A DNA stretch of 64,000 nt from Salvia splendens (GCF_004379255.2 NC_056049.1:434001-498000); one strand, 5' to 3'. Positions 34,801-46,702 are shown, numbered from the stretch's first letter. Made by a program: numbers and translations. Notes: generated by a model not told the origin, from the sequence alone.

Positions 34801-35060
34801 TTCCATCATGAGACGCGCATGGTTTGTTAGGTTTTACGGAGACGCTAATGTCGTGCTGCGGAGGAGGTGGGCCCTACAATTTCAATAATTCAGCGAGATG
34901 TGGCCACGTTGGATCAACGGTGTGTTCGGATTCAAAGGGTTATGCAAATTGGGACGGGGTCCATTTAACTGAGGCTGCTTACCGTTCCATTGCTTTGGGC
35001 TTGCTTAATGGATCCTTCACTACTCCAAGGCCCACATTTTCCCCTATTTATGCCTTCTAA
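31885..35060 (+). CDS. GDSL esterase/lipase, SGNH hydrolase (intact copy)
   Basis: Five exons: 31885-32116, 32863-33084, 33181-33368, 34217-34490, 34831-35060, all GT-AG and in frame, giving 381 residues. The N-terminus [20 protein letters not shown] is a signal peptide, so the enzyme is probably secreted; an in-frame Met 39 bp upstream is less likely the start. Block I is [14 protein letters not shown] (nucleophile Ser), block [12 protein letters not shown], block [15 protein letters not shown] (oxyanion Asn), block [14 protein letters not shown] (Asp, His). [16 protein letters not shown] and [14 protein letters not shown] are typical of the At1g28580-28670 clade. The family cleaves acyl or sinapoyl esters and lipids; the substrate is unknown. 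It is the only complete member of this local cluster. Confidence 0.93.
33861..33966. repeat. 53-bp tandem repeat x2 in GDSL intron 3
   Basis: 33861-33913 and 33914-33966 are near-identical (ctaatggatataagagatat, gaacctattatgcaataac) with a few substitutions, inside the 848-bp intron. Confidence 0.85.
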
Positions 35061-35586
35061 ATTTCTCTTCGGCCTTGCTTAGTAGATTCATAATCTCTCT
35101 TCTATGAGATACTAATAAATATGTATGTTCAATTAGACAAAAATATCAGCTCATGAGCCAGATTCTATGGTGAGGTTAATATATATTTTCGATTTAATTG
35201 CGTATGGAGAATTGTTTATGCGTCAAATTGACATACACATGATACTGATAGTAGTGAATTCATTTGCATGATTCAATCAAACACCGAAAACTTATAATAA
35301 AATAAGCAACTTTGCTGATTGTTGTGTTTAATTATCCAATACATAACATTTGTTTTGAATCCAAATTTATATTCATGTAAAAAAACATCCTACCAACTAA
35401 GATGTGTTTAAGCTGAGAGTAGGACAATTATGCATTAATAATGGTTGATTAGCTAGGATTCAACCGGTACATCCACATATAACCATACAATAGAGCAACA
35501 TATATAGATATAGTTACATACATAAATCATACTCCCTCCTTCCGCAATTTATAGTCTCATTTTGACTCGGCATAAGTTAAAAAGAT
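35061..35586. other. 3' intergenic with a Stowaway left-end fragment
   Basis: AT-rich spacer between two convergent genes. At 35531-35581 the motif ctccctccttccgcaattta and gactcggcataagtt is a solo Stowaway left half, abutting the stop codon of the next gene. Confidence 0.6.
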
Positions 35587-38072
35587 TTAAGAATCCCAGA
35601 TAGGGCCAAAAGCAGCAATCCCATTAGCCTTGCATGCATCAACCACATCCCTACTCCCCTCCGGATTACTCGTCACAATCACCACCTCCGCCCCAAACCT
35701 CTTCGCCGCGTCGACGCTCATTTCCGCCACGTTCGGCCGCCCCAGCACCGCCGTGTCGTGAACAATCACCCTCTCCTTCGGCTGCCCGCTCACCCACTCC
35801 TTAATCTCCCTTCCAAAATTCACCTCCACACCCTTCGTCACCCACAGCAAGCAAACCTCCGCCTTACACGGCTGCAGCAGAAACGACAGAAACACGCAGA
35901 TCCCCGACCCGGTCGCCACTAAAAGCACCCGCCCGTACATGTTCGTCAAGTACGGAAGGCCCGCGAACCGCACCCCCCGGACCCACAGCCACCGCGGCGG
36001 GCTCGACACGAGAGATCTGGTGAAGTCGCCCACCGCTCCGGCCAGCATCATGTGCTCTTTCTTGTTGTCTGATATGATCCCAAATGCGTGCCATTCTGAA
36101 AGCGGGGACGGGCTGATCCTCCCCAGGATCCCCGCCTCCACGCCGCCCTGGAACTTGATGATGGCGGCGTGGCCAGACGGGGACGTCACCCGGACCGGGA
36201 CCCGCCTCATGGTCAGCCAGGGGATGATGATTAAGACAGTGATTCCAGTGGTCAGCCAGAATTCGGGGATTGCGGTCAAATCTGAATTCTCTATTTTGGA
36301 GTAGTTTTTAGTTGAGGGATTGTATGTAGCGTTGAGGGTGACAAAAGCCCAGAGGAGGGCTAGAGCGGCCCACCCCGCGAAGCGGTGGGTCCGCTCGAAG
36401 AAGTTGTGGTGCAGGTGTCGGACGAGAGGAAACGCCGCTGTGGAAGTGAGGCATAGAAGGCCAAGGATCACGGACGCGACTGCGATGATCTCCGATGAGG
36501 TGGTGTCTCTGTGTTTTAGTGTGAGGACTAATGCGTAAATCAGCCATGCGGCGGAGGAAATCCCGCAGCCGCTGTGAATTCCGCCGAGGGATTGGAGCAA
36601 AGCGGTGGTCATGGTTTTGAGGCGGAGGGGGATCCATGGGTGGCCTAGAGCGGTCACCGCGAGCCAGAAAACGACTCGTAAAACGGCCTCGCTGCGGCAT
36701 AGGACCAAGGCGAAGATGTTGGCGATGGAGAAAAGGGCGGGGCGGTCTGCGGCGTAGGGGAATTTTCCGGTGGCGGCGAGGACTAAGGCGGTGAGGTTGA
36801 GTGCCAAGCAAAGTGCGAAGAGACGCTTGTAAACGGTGAAGAGGCCTTGGTCGAGGAGGATCACGGAGAGGCGCGACGAAGGAGGCTTCTTCTTGGCGGC
36901 GGATTGAGGCGGGGGATGATGATCCGATCGGGTGAAGGGTTGAGGAAGAAGATGGTGCGGTGGAGTTTGGTCGGATTTACCTGAAACATATATGAACTAG
37001 ATTAAGATATTGTACATAGATTGGCTAGTAACTGCATTAAGATATTGTACTTAGATTCCTACAACAAATAAAATGGATAAATTACATTTTTAATGCTATT
37101 AAGGACGCTAATTTGTGTGTTTAATTATACCTCCGGCCTAATGCTTCATATAATATTCTTATAATTAATTTTTTTAACTAATACTTAGAATATTATATGA
37201 AGCATTAGGCCGGAGGTATAATTAAACACACAAATTCGCGTCCATCAATAAAACTTAGGTATAATTAAACACACAAATTTTACCGACACACCAATTCTAA
37301 GTATTAGTTATAATTAAGGACACACAAATTTTAATTGTGATGTCTCAATTAAAATTAGTTATAATTATTTTTTTTAAAATTTTAAATGCTAAAAATTAGT
37401 AGATAAGTTTTTTTTACTGATTGTTTGTTAGTATATTGTCGGTAAAATTTTCTAATCAACAAAATCCATCAATAAAACTTTTACCGACATGCTTTATGGA
37501 AAAATCAATCGGTAAAATCCGCATTTATAAAGTAACTAATGAACATAAAAAAATTTAAAAAAAAAAGAATATAATCGGGCTAAGAGCTTATAGTAAAGAA
37601 ATAGATTATGAGTTCAAAACTTATGGAATATGATTGACTTATCCCTCCTTAGGTTGGCATGTGTGCTTAGAATTGTAAAACAATAGTATGAATTTAGATC
37701 ATTATTCAAATCTTTTATTTACCAGCGTATCATTAGATAATGACAGGGATGACTAATAATACCTTCCTCATGGCTCTCTTCAATGTCAGCAAGGGTTTCG
37801 ACATCTCCATCTTCGTCCCCGTCCTCGTCATCATCTAGATCGCAGAAATGACTACTTTCGCGGCTGAGAGACCTCTCAATGAGGTCGGAGGATGGAATGA
37901 TCCGAGCGAAGCTGCTCCTCCATTGAGCCCAAGATCTGCGGCTGCTGCTGTTTCGAGACTGGTTAGTCGGTCGGTCTCGGTCCGGAATGGCGAAGAGGTC
38001 GGCATGCGGCTTGATTTCAAAAGCTACGCCTCTGCAGCTCGAAAACCTTCCATATTTTTCAGTGTTTCTCAT
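35587..38072 (-). CDS. Multi-pass membrane oxidoreductase-like protein (annotated elsewhere as adenylate-forming-reductase-like)
   Basis: Two exons on the minus strand: 38072-37763 and 36980-35587, phase-consistent, giving 567 residues. The cytosolic-looking N-terminus begins MRNTEKYGRFSSCRGVAFEI, is acidic around DDDEDGDEDGD, and is followed by a Pro-rich linker. Several hydrophobic helices follow (RLFALCLALNLTALVLAATG, SIANIFALVLCRSEAVLRVV, AWLIYALVLTL, AVASVILGLLCL). Conserved RHLHHNFFERTHRFAGW suggests haem or redox His ligands. The C-terminal half resembles an FAD/NAD(P)-binding ferredoxin-reductase fold: RVLLVATGSGICVFLSFLLQ, VIVHDTAVLGRPNVAEM, FGPIWDS. Plant homologues are poorly characterised and often named from a fungal reductase terminal domain. 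A role in electron transfer across a membrane is inference. The intron holds a large hairpin. Confidence 0.82.
37103..37243. repeat. 57-bp near-perfect inverted repeat (hairpin) in intron
   Basis: 37103-37159 and 37187-37243 are complementary with one mismatch, loop 27 nt (arm core tacctccggcctaatgcttc). It is the centre of an AT-rich patch; a further partial copy of the arm end (ggtataattaaacacaca) follows at about 37258. It could be a foldback MITE or a small-RNA hairpin. Confidence 0.93.
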
Positions 38073-38343
38073 TCTACAGTTTTGTGATCACAAAGAGAGA
38101 ATGCAAAGAGAGAATAGATTTTATTTTTTGTAGTGAATGATTGCAATTGAAGTGAGAATTAAGATATTTTGAAGCTATATATAGTTGTTTGTCTCCTACT
38201 TGTCAAGTGATGGTATCTCTATTTATTAACGCCAACAACCAACTGCAGCTTCTTAATACCTATCGTTATCGAATTGTTCATTATTATTGTTGACTAATTA
38301 AGGGCTCTAGTACATTCATCTCTTATAGTCATGCAGAATTTTA

Positions 38344-38379
<36 letters not shown>

Positions 38380-39244
38380 TGTGAAATTCATGTACATTCA
38401 TTATTCTCATTGTTTAGGACTTTGATACTAATTTCTAGTAGTTGATTCGTGAGTCCATTTGGAACGTGTCAAGCATTTCTATTTCTGAGGTGGTGTGACT
38501 AAATTTTACTACCTTAATTTGGATTTCGATATTTGGGCTTTGTTAGCCCGAATCATCTATACATCGGAATAAATTCGATTTTATGCAATAGCCTGAAAAT
38601 TACATATGTCAAGTAAATTATTTTCGGAAAATCATCATATCTTTTGATTGAATGTTACCTGAAATATTTTTTTTTCTGTTATTAGACCAAGGATTTCGAC
38701 CAATGAATAGTTATGTGCTTATTTGTAAATTGTAGTAGTAAACACTATGGTGCAGCTATACCAAGGATTTCAGACTGCTCCCTATTCAAAGAGAAAGATT
38801 GGTCTCCTGATCATTTGGTTAAGACTGGACGAGTCTCGTGACACTCGACCATAAATTCTGGTGCGCAACCTTCCTTTTCCATCGCCGCCACCTCCTCCTC
38901 CATCCCTCGCCTTCTTCTGTAAAAGGGATGGAACTCAACCGCCTCTTGTTACAAATTGGTATAGATCTAGAATGAAAAGATAAAATTGAAATTATGACAA
39001 GTAATAAGGTTAGTAGCATCTCTCCCTATACTTTCAATCGCACTAGAGAAAAATACCTGTAAAGTTCTTAACATTAAATTAGAAAGAAAGAATCAAAACA
39101 ATCAAATCAATTTTCACTATCCCACAAAATTTACAAATCCAAAATTTTCCAAAAAAAAAAAGAACCCATCTTGTATCCAACTTCCTACCTACAACTACAA
39201 TCTTTACACAATAGATACAACTTTTTGTCCAAAATCAAATACTA
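38073..39244. other. Intergenic / promoter region
   Basis: No gene recognised. Contains an (AT)n microsatellite at about 38343-38375. The left part is the promoter of the oxidoreductase-like gene; the right part is the 3' flank of the small MGN-type gene. Confidence 0.6.
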
Positions 39245-39556
39245 CTAATAATTTGATGCACCATCACATTCCGGTATACTGCCAAGAGCCGGCCTCCACG
39301 GCCGCTGACTCTCCTCTCCGGCGGCGGCGACGAGCTGCGCCAACACCTTCTCCACCGAAATCCCTTCCACGTCGGCTTCTTTCAACAGCTTCTGCAGCTC
39401 CTTCTTCGATATCTTGATCTTGACCTCCAAGGAACAAGGCAAAACGCTCTCCGCCGCGGGCAGCCCGGGTTCGTCCATGTCGCGACCCGACCCGAATGAG
39501 GCCCAGTCTTCGCCGCCCCATTCCGTCGACGATCCTTTCCTTATGCAGTTTCCCAT
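39245..39556 (-). CDS. Small MGNC-type protein, N-myristoylation motif
   Basis: Single-exon frame of 103 residues. MGNCIRKGSS gives a Gly2 myristoylation and Cys4 palmitoylation signal, so plasma-membrane attachment is likely. The middle EVKIKISKKELQKLLKEADV and the tail RPWRPALGSIPE match a family of short uncharacterised plant proteins as I recall it. No catalytic motif is visible. GC content is higher than in the flanks, as expected for coding sequence. Function unknown. Confidence 0.75.
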   Translation of the reverse strand: MGNCIRKGSSTEWGGEDWASFGSGRDMDEPGLPAAESVLPCSLEVKIKISKKELQKLLKEADVEGISVEKVLAQLVAAAGEESQRPWRPALGSIPECDGASNY

Positions 39557-39985
39557 ATATATTAATGATGTAGTGATTTCGAGGTATTGGATTTTGGAAG
39601 ATCGGTTTTGGTGAATGAGAGAGAAGGAGTGGGTGATATATATGCTGCAAGGGAAGGGGGTGGTTGTTTAAAGTGTGGGGCCCGCTCCACCTATTTTGGG
39701 TTGGCTTGAGTGGCGCCACCGCCACCTCAGCTCTTGTTGTTGAGCTTATCGGCTGCGGCGGCTCTTCATGCTTGTCGGCTGCCTTTTTTATTTGAATTTC
39801 TTATTATAAATTGACATTAAAAATCATAACATTTGATTAAATTCGATTTATCCGACTTTGAAATATTTTGGAAAACCATGTAAGGTATAACAATTGAGGA
39901 ATTATATTTGGTCGTTGTTGTCAGTTAATTGAATGATGCGAATACTTTCTCCGTCTCATAAGTGTAGTCCTCTCCTCTTTGTACT
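39557..39985. other. Upstream region of the MGNC-type gene
   Basis: About 200 bp of likely promoter/5' UTR, then AT-rich intergenic sequence. No other gene seen. Confidence 0.5.
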
Positions 39986-41236
39986 TCATCCGTATAATAG
40001 GAGTCATATTTAGTTTTGACACAAGTTTTAAAAATTATAAAAAAAATTGAGTTGAATAAATTAATGTAATATGTGTCTCACTTATAGGTATTCGGGGGTG
40101 GAGCCACATGGGCCCTTGGGCCCCTAAGTCGTTTGAAGAATTCCTATATATAATACTCCCTCCGTCCGCCATTAGGAGTCTAATTTCTTGGCGGCGCGTG
40201 TTTTAAGAAATGTTAAGAAAAGTGGATGGAAAAAAGTTAGTAGAATATGAGTCTCATTTGTGTATATTAGTTTTAAATGAAATGTGGGTGGAATGAGTTA
40301 GTGGAATGTGTGACCCTATTACCATTAATGGTAAAAGTGAATCGGAAATCCTATTTACGGACGGACTAAAATGGAAAAACGGGACTCCTATTCGCGGACG
40401 GATGGAGTATATACTATGCTTTCTTATACATATGAAATGTTGACGCTGGTGGTTTGAATATCGGCCTCTTCTTTGCTAGGTACCAAGTTCGACTCCCTGC
40501 TGAAGCATTTAACATTTTGATTTATGTATTTGATCCTACTATTTTGCATTCATTTATGATTTACTACTATATTTTTAATATTAGTAAAATTGATTTTATG
40601 CTTGTAGTTCATTTACTTTTTTTCTAAGATTAATTTATTTGATTTTCTCATACTCATTTATATTTTATGGATTTTCTCACATTACTAACTTTTATTGATT
40701 TTTTCACTACTAATTTTGTATAAAAAATTTAAATTGTAATCTTAAAAAATGATTTTTATAATTTAAAAATAATGTAATTCTTTGATTCTATAAATATTTT
40801 AAAATATTAGATAATATTTTTAATTTTATGTCCTTCACTAAAAATTTTTGGAATAGAGAATAAATCTTTAATCTAATAAAATATGTAAGTATATCATATT
40901 ATTAGTAAAATACTATGCTCCAAAAATCTATTCACTAATTAATTTTCTCATCCTTCGTTTCTAACGCGCGGCCTTTTTTATTGCTCATGTTCGAGTTGTT
41001 TCCGTGTCCTTAGCACTGAACGTATTCAACAAATTTTAATGGTAGTTTGAGCCCCCATCGTTAAAATTCTGGCTCTGCCACTGTATGCACTAGTTTTATA
41101 ATAAAATGTGAATGAAATAAGTTGGTGCAATGTAGAGTCTACTTACCATTTTATAGTAAAAGTGGAATAGGACTCTTATCGTGGGACGGATTAAAATGGC
41201 AAATAAGAATCTTATTGTGGAACAGATGGAGTATAT
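39986..41236. mobile_element. Nested MITEs: Stowaway A split by a hAT-like element
   Basis: The left half (acttcatccgtataatagga ... gtctcactta, 39986 to about 40090) and the right half (about 41085-41236, ... tgtggaacagatggagta) together make a Stowaway of normal length. Between them, about 40094-41082, is an element with ends gggggtggagccac / ctggctctgccactg, resembling degraded hAT termini. The hAT boundaries are approximate and its 8-bp duplication is eroded. Confidence 0.65.
40156..40407. mobile_element. Stowaway B inside the hAT-like element
   Basis: TA-flanked, ends ctccctccgtccgccattag and cgcggacggatggag. It is the youngest layer of the nest, with well-kept ends. Confidence 0.85.
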
Positions 41237-43100
41237 AGTTCCTTTCTATATTTGATAAAATTTTCTATGTTGTAAGTTGTGTGTTGATTTTTATTAACAA
41301 TATTTTAATTACATTTCTTTTGACATATCTTCTACTTATCAATTTTGTATTAAAACTCGTATCGTTTTAAATAATGGATGAGAAATTTATAAGAATTCAA
41401 CTTCATTTTATTAAAAAAATATCAATAGTTATATTGTAAATAAAAACATAGTTTTTTCAATTACGAATAGGTGAACTTATTTTAAATAAAAACATAGGTT
41501 TTTTCAATTACGAATAGATGAACTTATTTTAAATGGGAGTGCAAAATCAAGTATGGTTAACAAACCGCCTGCGTTTAACTAATTTTGGGATTTTTTTGAC
41601 TTGGGATGAAATGGCCGCGTCATATCAGCAGCCAAAGGTCCATTTTTTATTAATTATTTATGGTTTCTAAAATACTAGAAATTATGATTGTTGTTTGACT
41701 ATCTATTCTTACTAATTAATTAATACCATTGAGGCTTGAGCCACAAAATATATATATTTATATATATACATGGTAAAAATCACGATGATTTCTTCTTTCT
41801 TGAAATACATCACATTATTTAAGTAAGTATTTACAAATATCAGAAGTTATCATTTTTAGTGAGTAAATACACACATGAACATTCATCACATTATGATCTT
41901 GTACATGAACTAAAAGTTGTGTCACAACATACTCAAATTTTTAAATTTTCTAGATCTGTCATGAAAATGTTAATAACCTTCAGATTAGTGCAATCATGAC
42001 TAACTGAAATGACAAATTAATATCACTGTAACTAGTTGACTGACAATTAAGATATTTTTTAGTAATTAAGTTGTACTACTAGTATTATATATATACACGT
42101 TTCCATCATCCTCTTATCAGTGATTTATTTATGATAAATTGACAGCTACATAAAAAATAAGAGGTTTGTAAATCGTAGCTATTTTTTATACACAAGTATC
42201 CTTTGTATGGCATGTCATACAAAGATAATTTCTTAGATAATAAACATGGACTTGGCTTAACAAATACTACTCCGTAATATGACTGCCACAATAATTATAA
42301 GGGTCATAAGATAAGATTAATTAATAACATAGATTACTAATCTAGAAATAAGAGCATGAGCCACGGCTCAGCTCACTCTAGCCGGCTCCGTGTGAAAAGC
42401 CAAGAGGCATGGAATCTAGAATCTATGTGGCACTTTGATTGATATGGATTTGAACGCGGCTCCCACCCTGGCTTCGCTCATAATTAATCAATTAGGAAAA
42501 TAATTATGGCATTTAATTTATTTTTTATGGCAATGTTTATCCACTATACTGGAATTAGACAATTAGTGACAGTAATCCCCTGACTGACTCAAATTATTAG
42601 AAAACTTCCACGTTGGAAGCTAGTCAGTGGATAAAACGTCTTATTTTCCAACTTAAATTACTATCGATAGAAGATGTAGAAAATCATGAAAATGAGAATT
42701 GTGTAATTGTTCGACCAAGCGGTTTTATTGATGTGATGTAATAATATATGCATGTGATATTGAGAATATTTGTATTGATTAAATATAAGTAATCCTTCAT
42801 TTTAAGATACTGCAAATTGGAAAATTCTTGATAACGAAGCGAAAGACAATTTAGATTAGAAAAATGAACTTACGAGATAAATGGATTGTGTTTTCCTTCA
42901 AGTAAATTAAATTTATGGACATCTTTTAATATACTTAGTTCAGAATCCTTACTTTTTATTGGGCCCAGGCCCACAATATATGACGCCTATCGATTAATAA
43001 CGAGTATGGTTTTGTATCTTTTTTTAATGGGCTTGACCCAATATAGAACGAGATACAAATTTATTGGCCCAAAACCTTTTTAAATTTATTGGCCCGAATG
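41237..43100. other. Intergenic, AT-rich
   Basis: Contains a 2x direct repeat of about 48 bp at 41437-41532 (aacatagttttttcaattac) and a GC-rich patch at about 42353-42482 starting after TAA (gagcatgagccacggc) that may be a small Harbinger-type remnant. No gene recognised. Confidence 0.5.
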
Positions 43101-43109
43101 TAATTATTT

Positions 43110-43880
43110 GTAATATTTATTTAGATGCTCTTTGCCGAGAGGTAAGGATGGAAGAGGCCGAGCATATGTTGGTCACTATGCTTCAAATTGATGTTCAACC
43201 CAACATTTTCACATACAATATTTTGATGAATGGATATTGTTTGCGGGGAGAGATGGAGAAAGCTAGAAACATTTTGCAATTAGCAACGAAATCTGGCATC
43301 AAACTTGATATTAGAAGTTACAATATTATATTGAATGGGTACTGCAAAATGGGACAAGTAGATGAAGTTTGTCATTTTTTTACCTCTGCTAAAGAGTTAG
43401 AGCACGACGTGGTTTCTTATAACATAATGCTTGAGGCCTTCTTTCGTGAAGGCCGATGGCTTGAAGTTATTCAGTGAGATGGAGGCGGAAGCTCTACCTG
43501 TGTGTCCTAATAGAATGACATACACTATCTTGCTACATGGTTTGTGCAATGCTCGTCGTATTGATGAAGCGTTTTCCATGTTGCATACCATGGAAAACAA
43601 AGGCATCATTCCGGATATAGTAGCGTACAGTATCCTCATTGAAGGATTGTGCAAAGATGATAAACTCAAACGAGCAAAGGATGTGTTTGACGATCTTCCT
43701 TCCAAAATTTGGAGCCTAATGTTGTAACACATACAAGTCTTATCCGTGCATTTTGCGAAAAAGGGCAGATAGAAGAAGCTAAGGGTTTGATGACGCAAAT
43801 GGCGAACAAAGGTTGCTTGCCTGATGTGTAACATATACTGTCCTTATTGCTGCACTTTGCGAAAAAGGACGGATGGGAGA
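43110..43880 (+). pseudogene. P-class PPR pseudogene (Rf-like)
   Basis: Three consecutive frames together read tandem 35-residue PPRs: DVQPNIFTYNILMNGYCLRG, IKLDIRSYNIILNGYCKMGQ, HDVVSYNIMLEAFFREG, then after a frameshift near 43440 NRMTYTILLHGLCNARRIDE and IIPDIVAYSILIEGLCKDDK, then after another near 43700 SLIRAFCEKGQIEEAKGL and stops. There is no N-terminal targeting sequence. The fragment resembles restorer-of-fertility-like PPRs, a fast-evolving group. The 3' end dissolves into a simple repeat (gatgagacaaat). Confidence 0.87.
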
Positions 43881-44289
43881 GGCTAAGGATATGATGAGAC
43901 AAATGATGAGACAAATGATGAGACATGATATGATGAGAATGTGAGTATTTATAGATGAAAATTATAATTGCATAATAAGTATTCTCTCCATTCACCATAA
44001 GCAAGATGCATTTTTTAAGTACTGTGTTGGATCAGAGATGAAACATTGCACAAAATGCAGTAAAAAAGAAAAGCTTTTTATCAACATAGAGGCGACGCCG
44101 ATATCATACAGAGATGTCTCCTTTTCTTTATAGACAAACAACTGTTATAACTTCATTTATACTAATACAGCATCCCAGTTCATGAAACAGACATCCTCGC
44201 ATCATTTCCGCCTCTTTTTCTAGCCCCCTCAACTGTTCTAAGGGCTCCGAGTTTCCTTTTCCCAACTCATTTTCGTCTTCTGAGAGTCC

Positions 44290-46364
44290 TCAAACGTCTT
44301 TTCTGCAAACCGGGCAAGTTGCTTGTCGGATGAGCCATTCATCTATACAATGTATGTGGAAGAAATGCCTACAGCTAGGCAGCAACCGAGTAGATTCGCC
44401 ATCCGTCAAATCCTGGCAAGAAACAGGGTGAGCACTAGTTTTCAAAAAACGGAACTTTTTGTTACAAACATCAACCACACATGAGAACACTAGATACATG
44501 GAGAAAAAATTGTATAGGGATTAATCCAAGACTTGGTCTCAAGCTTGAGCACTAGCTTTAATGTCATAGTTCGAGCCTAAATGTGCAAGCTTGGTGTGAT
44601 AATATTATCCTCATTGGATTGAATAGGAGGAATAAGAGACGTGGGTTCGAATTTCAAGCCAAATAAATTAACCCACCAAAATTGGAGTGTTCAAATAACC
44701 CAGGAAAACCAAGAAAAGAACACGGGTCCTTAAAGGCCAAGGAGAGGGTTATGCGGTTAAATTAATTTGCAAACCGAAGAGCAAGTAGAGCCAAGATAAT
44801 TCCATGATCCCAGTGAAACATGACTACCAAACAGAGCCCTTATAGAAGATAAGGGAAAAAAACGAGAAATACAAAGGGAAAAATATTATCCTCGTTTCTA
44901 ACGATAAGTTTACAACCACCAAATGCAACTTTTTGCATTTTTTTCAAAATTCAGGGTGTTTCTTCGAATCCCTCCGAATTCCATACCATAAACTACAATT
45001 AACCATAGAAATAACACATAAAAAAAATCAGACTTGTTATACTCCAAATTATGCTTTAAATGGACCAAACATTAATGCTAATAAGAGCTATATACCTGTA
45101 AGCAAATGGCACAATTAGTGTTGGAAGTCTCAGCACTATTAAACTCAAAGCTTGGTAGTCCTTTAATGGCATCCTGAGATAATCCCCTAATGGTATTCAC
45201 CTCAAAAATGTCTGAAATCTCCATCAAACCTGTCTCCATAGTGCTGATCTGAACATTTTCAAACAAAGTAAGTTCAACTTACCTAACACTTAAAAAACCA
45301 GAAAATTCAGGAATTCCAAATAATAAAGAATCAAACTTTACCTGCCATTGGTATGCTTTTAACACTGCAGGGCTTACCCACTCCATAAATATCTTCCCAT
45401 TCACAAGACTACATATTAGTGCTGCCTGAAAGAAAAAAAAACATGCCTTCAATTTCTTGTAATCCCCTCTTTCTTCAACAAAGTGACTAAGAATCAAATT
45501 TATTCACATTCATACACCCCAAATCAGCTGTCAAATCGACTCCCTTTCTCAACGCCCTATTGCGTTGGTCACGGCCGATTCCTTTATCAGGCCATCACTC
45601 TGAGTTAGCTCCCAAACATCTCATGTTACAAACCAAACAAAGAGCTCATCCCAAAAGAACTAATCTATAGACGCAGAGCTTGTTTAATCCATAAACCTCG
45701 CACCATATCATGTTGGTTACAGCTGATTCCTTTACCAGACCACCACTCCGAGTTAGAAACCAAAAGGAGAGCTTGTCCCAAAAAACTAATCTATCGGGAG
45801 ACAGCTCGTTTAATCTATAAACCACACACCAACCGTCTTTAACCAATCGATGTGGGGACACTAAACTCGTTAACAATGGAGGCAAAGAATAATTAACCTT
45901 GGAAAAATGCTCCCCATTTAGTATGAGTTCCATGAGCTGCACGGCGGTGATGGCGCCCGCAACAGCCCCTACACCAACCCCACGCAGCAGACCAGTTTCT
46001 GTGGTCTGCCCTTTCAGCGCTCCGCTAATTACCCCTACAATAGCTCCACCTACACACGCAAATTTTCCCCAGAAATGTTAAAATTAGTTAGCAATTGAAG
46101 CACGAAACAAGCAGATACATCGAAATTCTCCTTTTTTGGAATGAAATTGAGCCGAATTTTGAAAAACCTATGAAATCGAAGAGGTGAAAGGGGGGCTGGA
46201 TTGGTGAGAGACGTACCGAGAGCGAAGACGCAGGTGAGCAGAGCAACGGCGGATTTCTTGAGCAGCGCGAGGAGGAGCACAAATTGGGAGCGGCGGAGCT
46301 CAGTGTGAATCCGAGAGGCGGCGGCGGAAGCCCACCGTTGGATCAGCTGATAGCAGATCAACAT
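44290..46364 (-). CDS. NEP1-interacting-protein-like RING-H2 E3 ligase
   Basis: Five exons on the minus strand: 46364-46217, 46049-45898, 45425-45342, 45248-45096, 44412-44290; all GT-AG and in frame, 219 residues. N-terminal helices (LLLALLKKSAVALLTCVFAL and the Gly-rich GAIVGVISGALKG, GVGVGAVAGAITAV) form membrane segments. The C-terminus has a full RING-H2 finger: CAIC, 15 residues, C-x-H-x2-H-x2-C (SCRHFFHIHC), 10 residues, CPVC. In Arabidopsis, NIP1/NIP2 (ATL group) tether the plastid polymerase RPOTmp to thylakoids and bind the elicitor NEP1. A thylakoid role is inferred by homology. Intron 2 contains a diverged tandem duplication (period 148). Confidence 0.9.
45561..45860. repeat. Diverged tandem duplication, period about 148 bp, in intron
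   Basis: gattcctttatcaggccatc at 45577 recurs as gattcctttaccagaccacc at 45725, with flanking similarity (gttggtcac/gttggttac; ctaatctat; gtttaat). Lies in intron 2 of the RING-H2 gene. Confidence 0.7.
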
Positions 46365-46702
46365 TTAAGTGTTGAGAGAGACTGTTGGCGCAAATTTGTG
46401 AGAGGCCCTTTTTTTTTCTTTCTCTGAGACTTTTTCAATTGGAATTGGAATTGGAATTGGACTGGTGAGGGATTGAATTTATAAGAGAGCATTTATATCT
46501 GGTTGGGAGCTCATGAGCTACCACACACGTGTCAAAAGAGTTCGAATCCTGTGAGGGGCAAAATCGGATTTGGTCGTGTTTTCTCATTTCTTACGTCGTT
46601 ATTCTAACTAAAATTTTAATACTAATACACCCTCCACAGTGAAGATGGAGAGAAAATAAAATAACTAAAAATAAACGTGACGATGACTTTTACTAAAAAA
46701 AA
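46365..46702. other. Promoter region of the RING-H2 gene
   Basis: No gene. Contains a short (ggaatt)n run near 46440-46460. Confidence 0.5.

Noticed and set aside
36308..36811. 167-codon minus-strand frame with Arg/Pro-rich product
   Set aside because: Out-of-frame overlap with the membrane protein exon, whose own frame encodes helices and redox motifs.
38819..39019. 66-codon minus frame, hydrophobic N-terminus then Arg/Trp-rich
   Set aside because: Too short, no homologue recognised and no splice partner; treated as chance.
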